A stretch of 32,077 nt of DNA, from the NCBI GenBank assembly GCA_016931895.1, contig JAFGDY010000200.1:1-32077 (forward strand), in the 5' to 3' direction. Positions within the stretch are counted from its first letter, which is position 1, and each line of letters starts with the position of its first letter. This document shows positions 17,043-24,717 of this stretch, one piece after another. Made by a program: the position numbers and the translations under genes. This DNA is from Anaerolineae bacterium (GTDB lineage: Bacteria; Chloroflexota; Anaerolineae; 4572-78; J111). Under the pieces are notes generated by a model, which did no database searches, was not told the DNA's origin, and was given only the letters and a program-made list of their open reading frames with translations.

Positions 17043-17732
17043 TTACCACGGCAACCCGACCGCCCTGGTCAAAAACGCGGTGAACGGGGCGGCGATACGG
17101 CAGCCCTCGGCAAAACGATCCATAAAATCAGGCGCGCATGCTTCTGTTTCGCTGAAAGGCCGGCCCGCCACAAAATCTTTGCGCTTCAGGTATTCAATGA
17201 GCGGATGGTCGGGGTCGTACCCCTTGGGCGGTCGCTTTAATATCTCCCCTTCCAGGCTGTATGTTGACTGAAAAGCCTCATCAGACATGATCTGCCGCCA
17301 ACCGGCCGGGTCAGCCACAATGGCGTCTCGAATCTGGTTCAGGGTAGACAGGTCGGGCTGCCAGATGCCTGCGCCGGCAAAAACGTTGTCCGGCTCAAGG
17401 TGCAGATAAAAACCGGGCGCGTGCACATCCTTGCCGCTCTCGTGACGAAACTGGATGCCCGCCGCTGTTTTGTAGGGAGTTTTATCTTTAGCAAAACGAA
17501 TGTCCCGGTAAATGCGAAACAACGAGCCGCCCACTCGCCGGGCGTCGGCCACATAGTATGGGCTGATTTCGGCCAAGCGCAGGCCAAAATCGGTAATGAA
17601 TTGCAGCAGCGGCTCTCGCACTTGCGCCTCATAGCGGCTTTTGTTGGCTTGAAACCAGGCTCGATGATTGTTTTCCCGCAGCTCTCTAAAAAAGGTAAAG
17701 AGTTCGGGCGTAATGTAGGCGTTGCCTGTCAT
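17043..17732 (-). CDS. DUF2461 (TIGR02453) family protein
   Basis: A 229-residue cytoplasmic protein matching the whole-length pattern of DUF2461: an N-terminal LFTFFRELRENNHRAWFQAN, then FRIYRDIRFAKDKTPYKT, GFYLHLEPDNVFAGAGIW and a C-terminal FMDRFAEGCRIAAPFTAFL. The biochemical function of the family is not established. The start ATG has GAGGAG about 9 nt upstream. It is a single-gene unit, with a good promoter at 17770-17798 and a terminator at 16972-17004. Its promoter lies back to back with that of the threonine T-box operon. Confidence 0.93.
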   Translation of the reverse strand: MTGNAYITPELFTFFRELRENNHRAWFQANKSRYEAQVREPLLQFITDFGLRLAEISPYYVADARRVGGSLFRIYRDIRFAKDKTPYKTAAGIQFRHESGKDVHAPGFYLHLEPDNVFAGAGIWQPDLSTLNQIRDAIVADPAGWRQIMSDEAFQSTYSLEGEILKRPPKGYDPDHPLIEYLKRKDFVAGRPFSETEACAPDFMDRFAEGCRIAAPFTAFLTRAVGLPW

Positions 17733-17769
17733 TTTGGTTACTCCTCTATAGAACCTTTGTTCCGGCCCA

Positions 17770-17798
17770 ATATTAATCTACGTTTCCCCATTTGTCAA
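17770..17798 (-). promoter_or_regulatory. Promoter of the DUF2461 gene
   Basis: Consensus TTGACA (minus strand, 17798-17793) and TAATAT (17775-17770) are separated by 17 nt. The gene starts at 17732 with GAGGAG before it. The -35 box is 9 bp from the -35 box of the divergent T-box promoter. Confidence 0.7.
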
Positions 17799-17807
17799 AA
17801 TTTTTCC

Positions 17808-17836
17808 TTGACTTCCCCCGCTCAATATGCTAAAAT
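17808..17836 (+). promoter_or_regulatory. Promoter of the T-box/thrS operon
   Basis: TTGACT (17808-17813) and TAAAAT (17831-17836) are separated by 17 nt. Transcription should begin near 17843, at the left edge of the T-box leader. Confidence 0.75.
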
Positions 17837-17842
17837 GCCCTC

Positions 17843-18119
17843 AAGAGTTAAAGCGTTGATCAAGACGAGTAAGCGACCGCAGACGCGCCAGAGAGAAAAG
17901 GCCATTGGCTGAGAGCCTTTTTCGCCGAGCGCCGTTGAAAACCCCTTGAGAGCGAGTCTCTGAACGCCGTCACCCGGTTAGTATGAGGCTCCGGCTGGCC
18001 TCGTTATTGGCCGTTAATGAGGGTAAAACGTAAGGCGCATTTTACGTTTTACCAAAATTGGGTGGAACCGCGTGGAAAATCAACCCCTCGTCCCAAAATG
18101 GATGAGGGGATTTTTATTT
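17843..18119 (+). promoter_or_regulatory. T-box riboswitch leader, threonine (ACC specifier)
   Basis: A T-box leader senses uncharged tRNA and lets transcription pass only when charging is low. The conserved T-box TTGGGTGGAACCGCG is at about 18058-18072; its TGGA would pair with the tRNA 3' end. Stem I carries the AGTA S-turn (about 17869) and GAA-A-ACC at 17937-17943, so the specifier codon is ACC (Thr, 17941-17943), matching thrS in the operon. A perfect 12-bp stem III lies at 18022-18053 (GGTAAAACGTAA/TTACGTTTTACC). A terminator stem with a T-run follows at 18084-18118. The control is transcriptional. The specifier assignment rests on the GAA context and on agreement with thrS, not on a full covariance fold. 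Confidence 0.93.
18084..18118 (+). terminator. T-box regulated terminator
   Basis: CCCCTCGTCC (18084-18093), loop CAAAAT, GGATGAGGGG (18100-18109) form a 10-bp stem with one G-U pair, followed by ATTTTTATTT. The T-box sequence upstream can pair with the 5' arm to form the antiterminator. The Shine-Dalgarno GGAGTG of the first gene begins 2 nt after the T-run. Confidence 0.9.
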
Positions 18120-18129
18120 GGAGTGAAAA

Positions 18130-18681
18130 ATGGCGAAACGAAAAAGAAAATCGGGAGAGGGTTCAAAACTGCATCCCATCAAAGATTACCGCAACGATGA
18201 ATACGTGCCTTACATCTTCAAAGCCGAAACCGGCATTTTGCAAGCCTGGGCCATAGAATCGGACATTCGAGACGGCGATGTGCGGCAGGCTTTGCGCGGG
18301 CTGATTTCATCGTTGGAAAAAACCGGGGAAATGCCCAAAATCCTGGCCCAAAAAATTGAAACTCCGCCGGAAAGTATCGAGGTGCAGGGAGACAGCCCCG
18401 AAACGATACTGAAGAGTTTTATCCTTAACAATTTAGCCCTGGCTTTTACCGAACATGGCCCGCTGGCAGCCAAAGATTTGGCCGGGGTGCTGCGGGTGAT
18501 CAATGGTTCGGTAGGAACCTGGAACACCGGCATGCACCGGCAAGGATACCTTAACTACATCAAAGGATTTTTGGGAGGTATGGGCGTCGGCGCGCGCAGG
18601 CTCACGCCTGAAGAAGTCGAGGCGCTGGGTTTGGAAAAGTCAAAAGATGCCATAGAAGGAGAAGACGATGAAACTGAATGA
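18130..18681 (+). CDS. Unknown protein, first gene of the threonine T-box operon
   Basis: I do not recognise a family. The 183-residue soluble protein has a very basic N-terminus (MAKRKRKSGEG), then an alpha/beta-looking stretch (EYVPYIFKAETGILQAWAIE), a helix (DVRQALRGLISSLEKTG), a Pro/Glu-rich linker near residues 75-95 and a second helical part (ILNNLALAFTEHGPLAAKDL and VGTWNTGMHRQGYLNYIKGF). It ends in an acidic tail. No signal peptide or membrane segment is seen. The start ATG follows GGAGTG by 4 nt, directly after the T-box terminator. Its end overlaps the thrS start by 14 nt, so it should be translationally coupled to thrS and induced by uncharged tRNA-Thr. That context suggests a job in Thr-tRNA supply, translation or the threonine stress response, but this is inference. 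Confidence 0.88.
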   Translation: MAKRKRKSGEGSKLHPIKDYRNDEYVPYIFKAETGILQAWAIESDIRDGDVRQALRGLISSLEKTGEMPKILAQKIETPPESIEVQGDSPETILKSFILNNLALAFTEHGPLAAKDLAGVLRVINGSVGTWNTGMHRQGYLNYIKGFLGGMGVGARRLTPEEVEALGLEKSKDAIEGEDDETE

Positions 18682-20455
18682 ACGGGAAAAAGATAGATTA
18701 TACAAACTGCGCCACAGTTTATCACACGTAATGGCCCAGGCCGTGCTGGAGATGTTTCCCATGGGCAAAATTGCCATTGGCCCGCCCATTGAGGATGGTT
18801 TTTATTACGACTTTGACCTGCCGCGCCCCCTCACCCCGGAAGACCTGCAAAATATTGAAAAGCGCATGCGTAATATCATCAAACAAAAACACATTTTCCA
18901 CCGCCGCGAGTTGAGCGCAGCAGAGGCCAAGGAATTGTTTGCCGACCAGCCTTACAAAATTGAATTGATTGAGGGCCTGGAAGCCGGCGGCGTGGACGAG
19001 TACGGCGAATCCACCAACGAACCGCCCATCATCAGCACTTACAAACACGATACCTTTGAGGATTTGTGCAAAGGCCCGCACGTTGACAACCTGGGCGTCA
19101 TCAACCCCAAAGCCTTCAAATTGCTCAAAACCGCCGGGGCCTACTGGCGCGGCGACGAAAAACGCGAGCAGTTACAGCGTATTTACGGCACCGCTTGGGA
19201 GTCGCGGGAAGAACTTGAGGCTTATTTGCACCGTTTAGCAGAGGCTGAAAAACGCGACCACCGCCGCCTGGGCCAAGAACTGGACCTGTTCAGCACCGAA
19301 GCCGACATGCTGGGAGGCGGGCTGGTTTTGTGGCATCCCAAGGGAGGCTTGATGCGCCACCTGGCCGAAGAATTTTGTAAAGAAGAACACCTGGCCCACA
19401 ACTACGATCTGGTCTACTCGCCCCATATTGGCAAGAGCACGCTGTGGGAAACCAGCGGCCACCTGGATTTTTACCAGGAATCTATGTACGCGCCGCTGGA
19501 CATTGAGGGGCAAGAATATTATCTCAAACCAATGAACTGCCCTTTTCACATTTTAATGTACAAAGACCGCCTCCGCAGCTACCGCGACCTGCCGATGCGT
19601 ATGGCCGAGTGGGGCACGGTGTATCGTTTTGAGCGCAGCGGTGTGCTGCACGGTTTGCTCCGGGTGCGCGGCTTCACCCAGGACGACGCCCATCACTTTG
19701 TTCAGCCCAACAAAATGCCGGAAGAAATTGACTTTGTTCTCAATTTCTGCCTGCACATCCTGCGCAGTTTTGGCTTTACCGATTTCCAGGCTTACCTCAG
19801 CACCCGGCCAGAAGGAGATAAAGCCGTGGGCGACCCGGCCCAATGGCGCGACGCCGAACAAGCCCTGGAAGACGCCCTCAAACGGGTGGGCATTCCCTAC
19901 GATATTGACCCCGGCGGCGGCGCTTTCTACGGGCCAAAAATTGATCTAAAAATCAAAGACGCCCTGGGCCGCGAGTGGCAGCTCAGCACCATTCAATTTG
20001 ACTTCAACCTGCCGGAGCGTTTTGACATGACCTACATTGGCGAAGACGGCCAAGCGCATCGGCCCTATATGGTCCACCGGGCTTTGCTGGGTTCTATGGA
20101 GCGATTTTTTGGGGTGTTGATTGAACATTACGGCGGCGCGTTCCCGGTCTGGCTGTCGCCCGTGCAAGCCGTGCTGATTCCCATTGCCGACCGGCACGTG
20201 ACCTACTGCGATGAAGTGACCCGGCGTTTAAAAACCGCCGGCCTGCGCGTGGATGTGGATGCAGGCAGCGAGCGGATGGGCAACAAAATCCGCCTGGCGC
20301 AGCGGCAAAAAATCCCCTACATGCTGGTGGTTGGTGATAAAGAGCAGGAGGCCAAACAGGTATCGGTCCGTTTGCGCAGCGGCGAAGATTTAGGCCCCCA
20401 GGATATTGCCGCGTTTGAAAGGATGGCCCTGGAAGCGGTTAAAAATAAAACGTAA
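18668..20455 (+). CDS. thrS: Threonyl-tRNA synthetase lacking the TGS domain
   Basis: This cytoplasmic enzyme charges tRNA-Thr and edits Ser-tRNA-Thr. It has 595 residues against about 640 in E. coli, because it begins at the editing domain and the N-terminal TGS (N1) domain is missing. The editing site is complete: H16/H20 (HSLSH) and C134/H138 (CKGPH). The class II core has the zinc ligands C291 (MNCPFH), H342 (QDDAHHF) and H470 (HRALL), motif 2 (RFERSGVLHGLLRVRGF) and motif 3 (ending SMERF). A C-terminal anticodon-binding domain follows (about 490-590). AAGGAG lies 5 nt before ATG 18668, inside the preceding gene. The operon is under a threonine T-box. A second, much shortened ThrRS-like gene follows 32 bp after the stop. 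Confidence 0.98.
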   Translation: MKLNEREKDRLYKLRHSLSHVMAQAVLEMFPMGKIAIGPPIEDGFYYDFDLPRPLTPEDLQNIEKRMRNIIKQKHIFHRRELSAAEAKELFADQPYKIELIEGLEAGGVDEYGESTNEPPIISTYKHDTFEDLCKGPHVDNLGVINPKAFKLLKTAGAYWRGDEKREQLQRIYGTAWESREELEAYLHRLAEAEKRDHRRLGQELDLFSTEADMLGGGLVLWHPKGGLMRHLAEEFCKEEHLAHNYDLVYSPHIGKSTLWETSGHLDFYQESMYAPLDIEGQEYYLKPMNCPFHILMYKDRLRSYRDLPMRMAEWGTVYRFERSGVLHGLLRVRGFTQDDAHHFVQPNKMPEEIDFVLNFCLHILRSFGFTDFQAYLSTRPEGDKAVGDPAQWRDAEQALEDALKRVGIPYDIDPGGGAFYGPKIDLKIKDALGREWQLSTIQFDFNLPERFDMTYIGEDGQAHRPYMVHRALLGSMERFFGVLIEHYGGAFPVWLSPVQAVLIPIADRHVTYCDEVTRRLKTAGLRVDVDAGSERMGNKIRLAQRQKIPYMLVVGDKEQEAKQVSVRLRSGEDLGPQDIAAFERMALEAVKNKT

Positions 20456-20487
20456 CCTACCCCAGACTTCAGCCAAAAGAGGGTTAT

Positions 20488-21021
20488 ATGAGCAGCCAAA
20501 AAAACAACCAAAACCTCCAACTCTACAAAATCCGCCATAGCCTGGCCCACGTAATGGCCCAGGCCGCGTCGGAGCGCTTTAACCTGAATTTTATCAATTC
20601 CGAAGGCCAGGAGGAAACGCCGTTATGCATCCATCGCGCTCCATTGAACACGCACGAACGGATGATTGGCTTTTTGATTGAACACTACGCCGGTAAATTC
20701 CCGGTCTGGCTTTGCCCGGAACAGGTGCAGATTGTGCCCATCACCGAGGTCCACAATGAATATGCGCTGCAACTCAAAAAATGTCTGCAAGATGCCAAAA
20801 TTCGAGCCCAAGCCGATTTGGGCGCCGAGCGGATGAACGCCAAAATTCGCCAGGCCCAGTTAATGCAAGTGCCCTACATGTTGATCGTCGGCGACCGGGA
20901 GATGGAAAACGAGACAGTCTCCCTGCGCCGGCGAGATAATACCCGGCAGAATGACCTGCCGGTGGCAGAATTTATCACTACCACGCAAAACTGCATCACT
21001 ACGCGTTCCGGCGAGTTGTAG
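20488..21021 (+). CDS. ThrRS-derived mini-protein: motif 3 plus anticodon-binding domain
   Basis: A 177-residue paralogue of the adjacent thrS product. Residues 12-28 (LYKIRHSLAHVMAQA) match the first helix of the ThrRS editing domain, including HxxxH (H17/H21). After about 20 unrelated residues, alignment resumes at IHRAP (H49, equivalent to zinc ligand H470) and continues through a motif-3-like segment (ERMIGFLIEH) and the whole anticodon-binding domain (FPVWLCPEQV, AERMNAKIRQAQ, VPYMLIVGD). Roughly 425 residues are missing between the two blocks: the editing cysteine site, motifs 1 and 2, and the zinc Cys and first His. It cannot aminoacylate alone. It has its own AGAGGG Shine-Dalgarno sequence and an intact frame with many substitutions relative to ThrRS, which argues for a maintained gene rather than a fresh pseudogene. 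Possible roles are tRNA-Thr binding, regulation or partnership with ThrRS. Confidence 0.85.
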   Translation: MSSQKNNQNLQLYKIRHSLAHVMAQAASERFNLNFINSEGQEETPLCIHRAPLNTHERMIGFLIEHYAGKFPVWLCPEQVQIVPITEVHNEYALQLKKCLQDAKIRAQADLGAERMNAKIRQAQLMQVPYMLIVGDREMENETVSLRRRDNTRQNDLPVAEFITTTQNCITTRSGEL

Positions 21022-21045
21022 CGCGGTTGTGGCAGACTAAGGTTC

Positions 21046-21094
21046 AAAAAGCCCCCCTCTGCGCAAACGGCGCAAAGTGGGGGCTTTTTATTTT
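21046..21094 (+). terminator. Terminator of the thrS operon
   Basis: GCCCCC (21051-21056) pairs with GGGGGC (21079-21084), with an inner GCGC-AAACG-GCGC hairpin, followed by TTTTTATTTT. A matching A-run precedes it, so it may act both ways. It isolates the thrS operon from the asd gene starting at 21129. Confidence 0.9.
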
Positions 21095-21128
21095 GTGCAA
21101 TTTGATCACTTTAATAGGAGAAACAAGC

Positions 21129-22193
21129 ATGCCTTTAAAAGTTACAGTTGTTGGTGTAGGAATGGTGGGCCAACAAATCGTCTCTATTCTGAAGGAGCGT
21201 AAATTACCCGTTGAGTGGCCGCCGCGGGTTTGCGCCACGCGAGAACGCGCCGAAATCCTGGCGGGCGACCAATACCTGGTTGAAAAGATCTCGGCGGATA
21301 GTTTTAAAGAGGTAAACGTGGTGCTGTTTGCCGGCAAGGAAGGGGCCAAAGGAGCCAGTGTCACCTGGCGGGCGACGGCTGAAAAAGCAGGCGCAATCAG
21401 CATAGACAACGGCAAGGATTTCCGCCTGGATGCCGACGTCCCGCTGGTGGTGCCGGAGGTCAATATGGACGCGGTGAAGCCGAAGCACCGTTTCATTGCC
21501 AGTCCCAACTGTTCCACCATCCAAATGGTGCTGGCGCTGGCCCCCCTGCACCGGGCCGCCGGTATCAAACGGGTGGTCGTATCCACCTATCAAAGCGTCT
21601 CCGGTTGGGGCGTGCGGGCTAACCAGGAGTTGCTCAACCAGACCCCGCCCGCGCTGGAATCGCTGGATAACATCCCCTATGATCCCACCATCCTGGCCCG
21701 GCCCATTGCCTTTAACTATATTCCCCACATTGACAAATTCAATAAAAACGGGTATACCGGGGAAGAGATGAAAATGGTGTGGGAAACCCGGAAGATCATG
21801 GGGGATGACCGGCTGAAGATAACGGCCACCACGGTGCGGGTGCCGGTGCTGGTGGGACACGGCGAAAGCATTAATATCGAAACCGAGCGTAAACTGCCGG
21901 CTGATGAGGCCCGAGAAATTCTTGCCAACTTTCCGGGGGTCATTGTGCTTGATCATCCCCAGCCCCACAACCCTCGACAAGACCCTTTGGAAAGAACTTA
22001 TCCGGTAGCCCTGGACCTGCGCCAACCGGCCTACCAAGACGCTGTGCTGGTTGGCCGTATCCGTGAAGACCCAACGATTGAGAATGGCCTCAATCTGTGG
22101 TGTGTGGCCGACAACCTGCGCAAAGGCGCCGCCTTGAATGTGGTGCAAATCATGGAAGGGCTGCTTGAGCGGGGGCTGCTCAATGAACATTAA
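21129..22193 (+). CDS. asd: Aspartate-semialdehyde dehydrogenase
   Basis: Catalyses NADPH-dependent reduction of aspartyl phosphate to aspartate semialdehyde, the branch point towards lysine, threonine, methionine and isoleucine. The 354-residue product starts at ATG 21129, preceded by AGGAG; an open frame back to 21027 runs through the terminator and is not used. The N-terminal Rossmann motif is VVGVGMVGQQ. The catalytic cysteine is C128 in SPNCSTIQ, and the substrate region follows in STYQSVSGWG. The C-terminal half has the expected VRVPVLVGHGESINIE segment. Length fits the family (about 340-370). It lies 50 bp upstream of an aspartate aminotransferase gene on the same strand, so the pair supplies and uses aspartate. 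Confidence 0.95.
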   Translation: MPLKVTVVGVGMVGQQIVSILKERKLPVEWPPRVCATRERAEILAGDQYLVEKISADSFKEVNVVLFAGKEGAKGASVTWRATAEKAGAISIDNGKDFRLDADVPLVVPEVNMDAVKPKHRFIASPNCSTIQMVLALAPLHRAAGIKRVVVSTYQSVSGWGVRANQELLNQTPPALESLDNIPYDPTILARPIAFNYIPHIDKFNKNGYTGEEMKMVWETRKIMGDDRLKITATTVRVPVLVGHGESINIETERKLPADEAREILANFPGVIVLDHPQPHNPRQDPLERTYPVALDLRQPAYQDAVLVGRIREDPTIENGLNLWCVADNLRKGAALNVVQIMEGLLERGLLNEH

Positions 22194-22243
22194 CGCCTGT
22201 CTTTTAAAAACTGCATGCCAATTTTTAGCCAAAGGAGCAAGCC

Positions 22244-23524
22244 ATGAACCCTGAAGCGTTAGCTTTTAACGAACTCAAAAAAAATGAACCGGAATTGAAA
22301 AAACGTTACCAAACGTTTCAATCCCAAAACCTGGCCATAGACATGACCCGGGGAAAACCATGCCCTGAGCAATTAGACCTTTCTCTGGGTTTGCTGACCT
22401 GCGTAAACGACCAACACTTTCACACAGCCGGCGGCGCCGATTGCCGGAACTACGGCGGCCTGGACGGAATCCCCGAAGCCAAGGCCCTCTTTGCCCAATA
22501 CCTGGAGGTTGAGCCGGGCGAAATCATTGTGGGGGGCAATGCCAGCCTCAAGATGATGTACGATACCATCATCCGGGCTATGGTCAAAGGAGTAGTGGAT
22601 AGTGACATCCCCTGGGGGAAACTGCCGGTTGTTAAATTTTTGTGCCCGTGCCCCGGTTATGATCGCCACTTTGCCATTTGCCAGCATCTGGGAATTCAGA
22701 TGATCCCTATTGCCATGCAGGCAGACGGGCCGGACATGGACGCCGTTGAGGAGATTGCCGCAGCAGATGAAACCGTTAAATGCATCTGGTGCGTGCCCAA
22801 GTACAGCAACCCCACCGGCGTTACTTTTTCCAACTCGGTAGTGGAGCGGCTGGCCGGCATGCAAACGGCGGCCAAAGATTTCCGCATTTTCTGGGATAAT
22901 GCCTACACCGCGCACCATCTAACGGATACACCCGACCGGTTGCGCAACATTCTCACCGCTTGCCGGCAGGCCAAAAACCCGGAGCGAGTGTTCATCTTTG
23001 GCTCTACGTCTAAAGTCTCTTTTGCCGGGGCAGGGCTGGCCCTCATGGCCGGGAGCAGAAAAAACATCGAGGCCGTAAAACAAGAGTTGTTTTTCCAAAC
23101 CATCGGACCGGATAAACTGAACCAACTGCGCCACGTATTGTTTTTTAAGGATATGGCGGGCATCGAAGCCCACATGCAAAAAAATGCCGCCATCTTGAAA
23201 CCCAAATTCGACGCCGTCCAAACCACGCTGGTCCAAGAACTGGACGGCAAAAATGTAGCGGAGTGGAGCCAACCCCGGGGCGGATATTTTGTCAGCTTTA
23301 ACACCCCGGATGGCTGCGCCCAAACCGTGGTCAATATGGCAGCCGGAGCGGGCGTCAAGTTTACTCCGGCAGGAGCCACGTTCCCCTATAAAAAGGACCC
23401 CCGCGACCGTAATATTCGCATTGCCCCGTCCTTTCCCTCCATCGAGGATATTCGGACGGCAATGGAGGTATTGGCTGTGTGCACGCAATTGGCCAGCATT
23501 GATCAGGGGGAGGAAAACAAATAA
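22244..23524 (+). CDS. Class Ic aspartate aminotransferase (AspT type)
   Basis: A PLP enzyme expected to interconvert aspartate plus 2-oxoglutarate with oxaloacetate plus glutamate. The 426-residue length and motifs fit the class Ic/PF12897 group known from actinobacterial AspT rather than classical AspC: DMTRGKPCPEQLDLS near the N-terminus, the cofactor-phosphate region GGNASLKMMYD, NPTGVTFS, WDNAYTAHHL and the Schiff-base lysine K257 in STSKVSFAGAG. The C-terminal substrate arginine is likely in RNIRIAPSFPS. AAAGGAG precedes the ATG. The position just after asd supports a role in aspartate-family amino acid synthesis, and both are probably co-transcribed. The exact substrate range is not shown by the sequence. 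Confidence 0.88.
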   Translation: MNPEALAFNELKKNEPELKKRYQTFQSQNLAIDMTRGKPCPEQLDLSLGLLTCVNDQHFHTAGGADCRNYGGLDGIPEAKALFAQYLEVEPGEIIVGGNASLKMMYDTIIRAMVKGVVDSDIPWGKLPVVKFLCPCPGYDRHFAICQHLGIQMIPIAMQADGPDMDAVEEIAAADETVKCIWCVPKYSNPTGVTFSNSVVERLAGMQTAAKDFRIFWDNAYTAHHLTDTPDRLRNILTACRQAKNPERVFIFGSTSKVSFAGAGLALMAGSRKNIEAVKQELFFQTIGPDKLNQLRHVLFFKDMAGIEAHMQKNAAILKPKFDAVQTTLVQELDGKNVAEWSQPRGGYFVSFNTPDGCAQTVVNMAAGAGVKFTPAGATFPYKKDPRDRNIRIAPSFPSIEDIRTAMEVLAVCTQLASIDQGEENK

Positions 23525-23575
23525 AAAGAAAGATAGGACCGCAAAGATCGCTTCTTTCTCTTTTAGAGCAGAGTA

Positions 23576-24694
23576 ATGGCCGCTTACTTCAATTACCACA
23601 GCCAAATTGCCACAAGCCGGTGGGAACGCCGCAGTTTTATTCACGACTGGTGGCGGCTATACGCCGACGATCCCAAGTGGGCGCCGCCTTATTATCCTCT
23701 GCTCCGCCAAGAACTGGAGCCGGGCCGCAATTCCCATCTGGCCAGGCTGGACCCTCTGTTTGTAAAAACTGAAGCCCTGCCCAGGCGGCAAAAAAACTCG
23801 CCATATACCTGGAGCGGGGCTATTTTTGAAAGAATGGTTGCGGCAACCATTGTGCTGGGCGACTCCCGGCGGCAGGACCATGCCGCCTATCTGGGCCTGC
23901 TGCGCTGCGCCAACGAGGTTGAGAGTTTGGAGCGGTTATTGAAGTATGTGGCCGAAACCTTGGCGGGCAGCGGCTATCGGCGGGTTATTGGCCCTACTGG
24001 TCTATCCCCCCACTTGAACAGCGGCCTGCTGCAAGATTACTGGGACCGCCTGCCTCCCCTGCACACAGCCTACGCCCCTCCCTACATGCCCGAAACCGTG
24101 GGATTGGTTATGCGCCCCTTGGCCCGCAGTCAGCTCTATCATCTGAATGTGCCGCCGCCCCCCCCCTCTGTGCCCGCGCTGCCGGCCAAACTTTTGCCCC
24201 TGGAGCCGCTTCGTCTCGCTACCGACCTGTTGCCGCTGCTGGCCGCGGCCTGTCCTACCTGGGCCAACTTTTCCCCTCCCGATGCCCGGGAAGCCGCCTT
24301 TTTACTGCGCCGGGTAAAACCCTGGCCTCTCTCCGGCTGGCTGGCCGAAATAGATGAACAGCCCCCCGGTTTTGTTCTACTGCAACCGGACCTGGCGCCC
24401 CGGCTCCGGCTGGCTAAGGGGGGGCGCAACCTGTTGTGGCGAGCCTGGCTGGCCTGGGCCGGCCGCCGGCCGGTGAGCCACGGGCGGGTTCTCTACGGCG
24501 CAGTATTGCCAAATTGGCAAGGCCGGGGTATTGGCCGCCAATTACTGCACCAGGCTTTACAAACCGCCCACCAACAAGGCTGGCAAAGTTTAACCTTTGG
24601 CCCTTTTCCCACTGCCGCGCTGGGCGGCAAGTTTTTAAAACGTTACGGTGTTCAACCAGGCCAATCCTATATGCTCTACCAATATGAACTATAA
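23576..24694 (+). CDS. GNAT-family N-acetyltransferase, two-part
   Basis: A 372-residue cytoplasmic protein. The N-terminal part (WERRSFIHDWWRLYADDPKW and ELEPGRNSHLARLDP) resembles YghO-like GNAT relatives in which an FxxxPWxLYxxDPxWVPP motif opens the fold. A Pro/Leu-rich stretch (about 190-225) separates the halves. The C-terminal part has a GNAT motif A, GAVLPNWQGRGIGRQLLHQA, which binds acetyl-CoA, followed by a KFLKRYGVQPG region. The acceptor is unknown. The Shine-Dalgarno sequence is weak. The gene follows the aminotransferase gene by 51 bp and may be read through from it. The next gene is also a GNAT protein, but of a different type. Confidence 0.8.
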   Translation: MAAYFNYHSQIATSRWERRSFIHDWWRLYADDPKWAPPYYPLLRQELEPGRNSHLARLDPLFVKTEALPRRQKNSPYTWSGAIFERMVAATIVLGDSRRQDHAAYLGLLRCANEVESLERLLKYVAETLAGSGYRRVIGPTGLSPHLNSGLLQDYWDRLPPLHTAYAPPYMPETVGLVMRPLARSQLYHLNVPPPPPSVPALPAKLLPLEPLRLATDLLPLLAAACPTWANFSPPDAREAAFLLRRVKPWPLSGWLAEIDEQPPGFVLLQPDLAPRLRLAKGGRNLLWRAWLAWAGRRPVSHGRVLYGAVLPNWQGRGIGRQLLHQALQTAHQQGWQSLTFGPFPTAALGGKFLKRYGVQPGQSYMLYQYEL

Positions 24695-24717
24695 ACCTCT
24701 ACCACACCCTCCCAAAT

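Noticed and set aside
21027-21128. N-terminal extension of aspartate-semialdehyde dehydrogenase
   Set aside because: It runs through the thrS-operon terminator; AGGAG and the Rossmann motif place the start at 21129.
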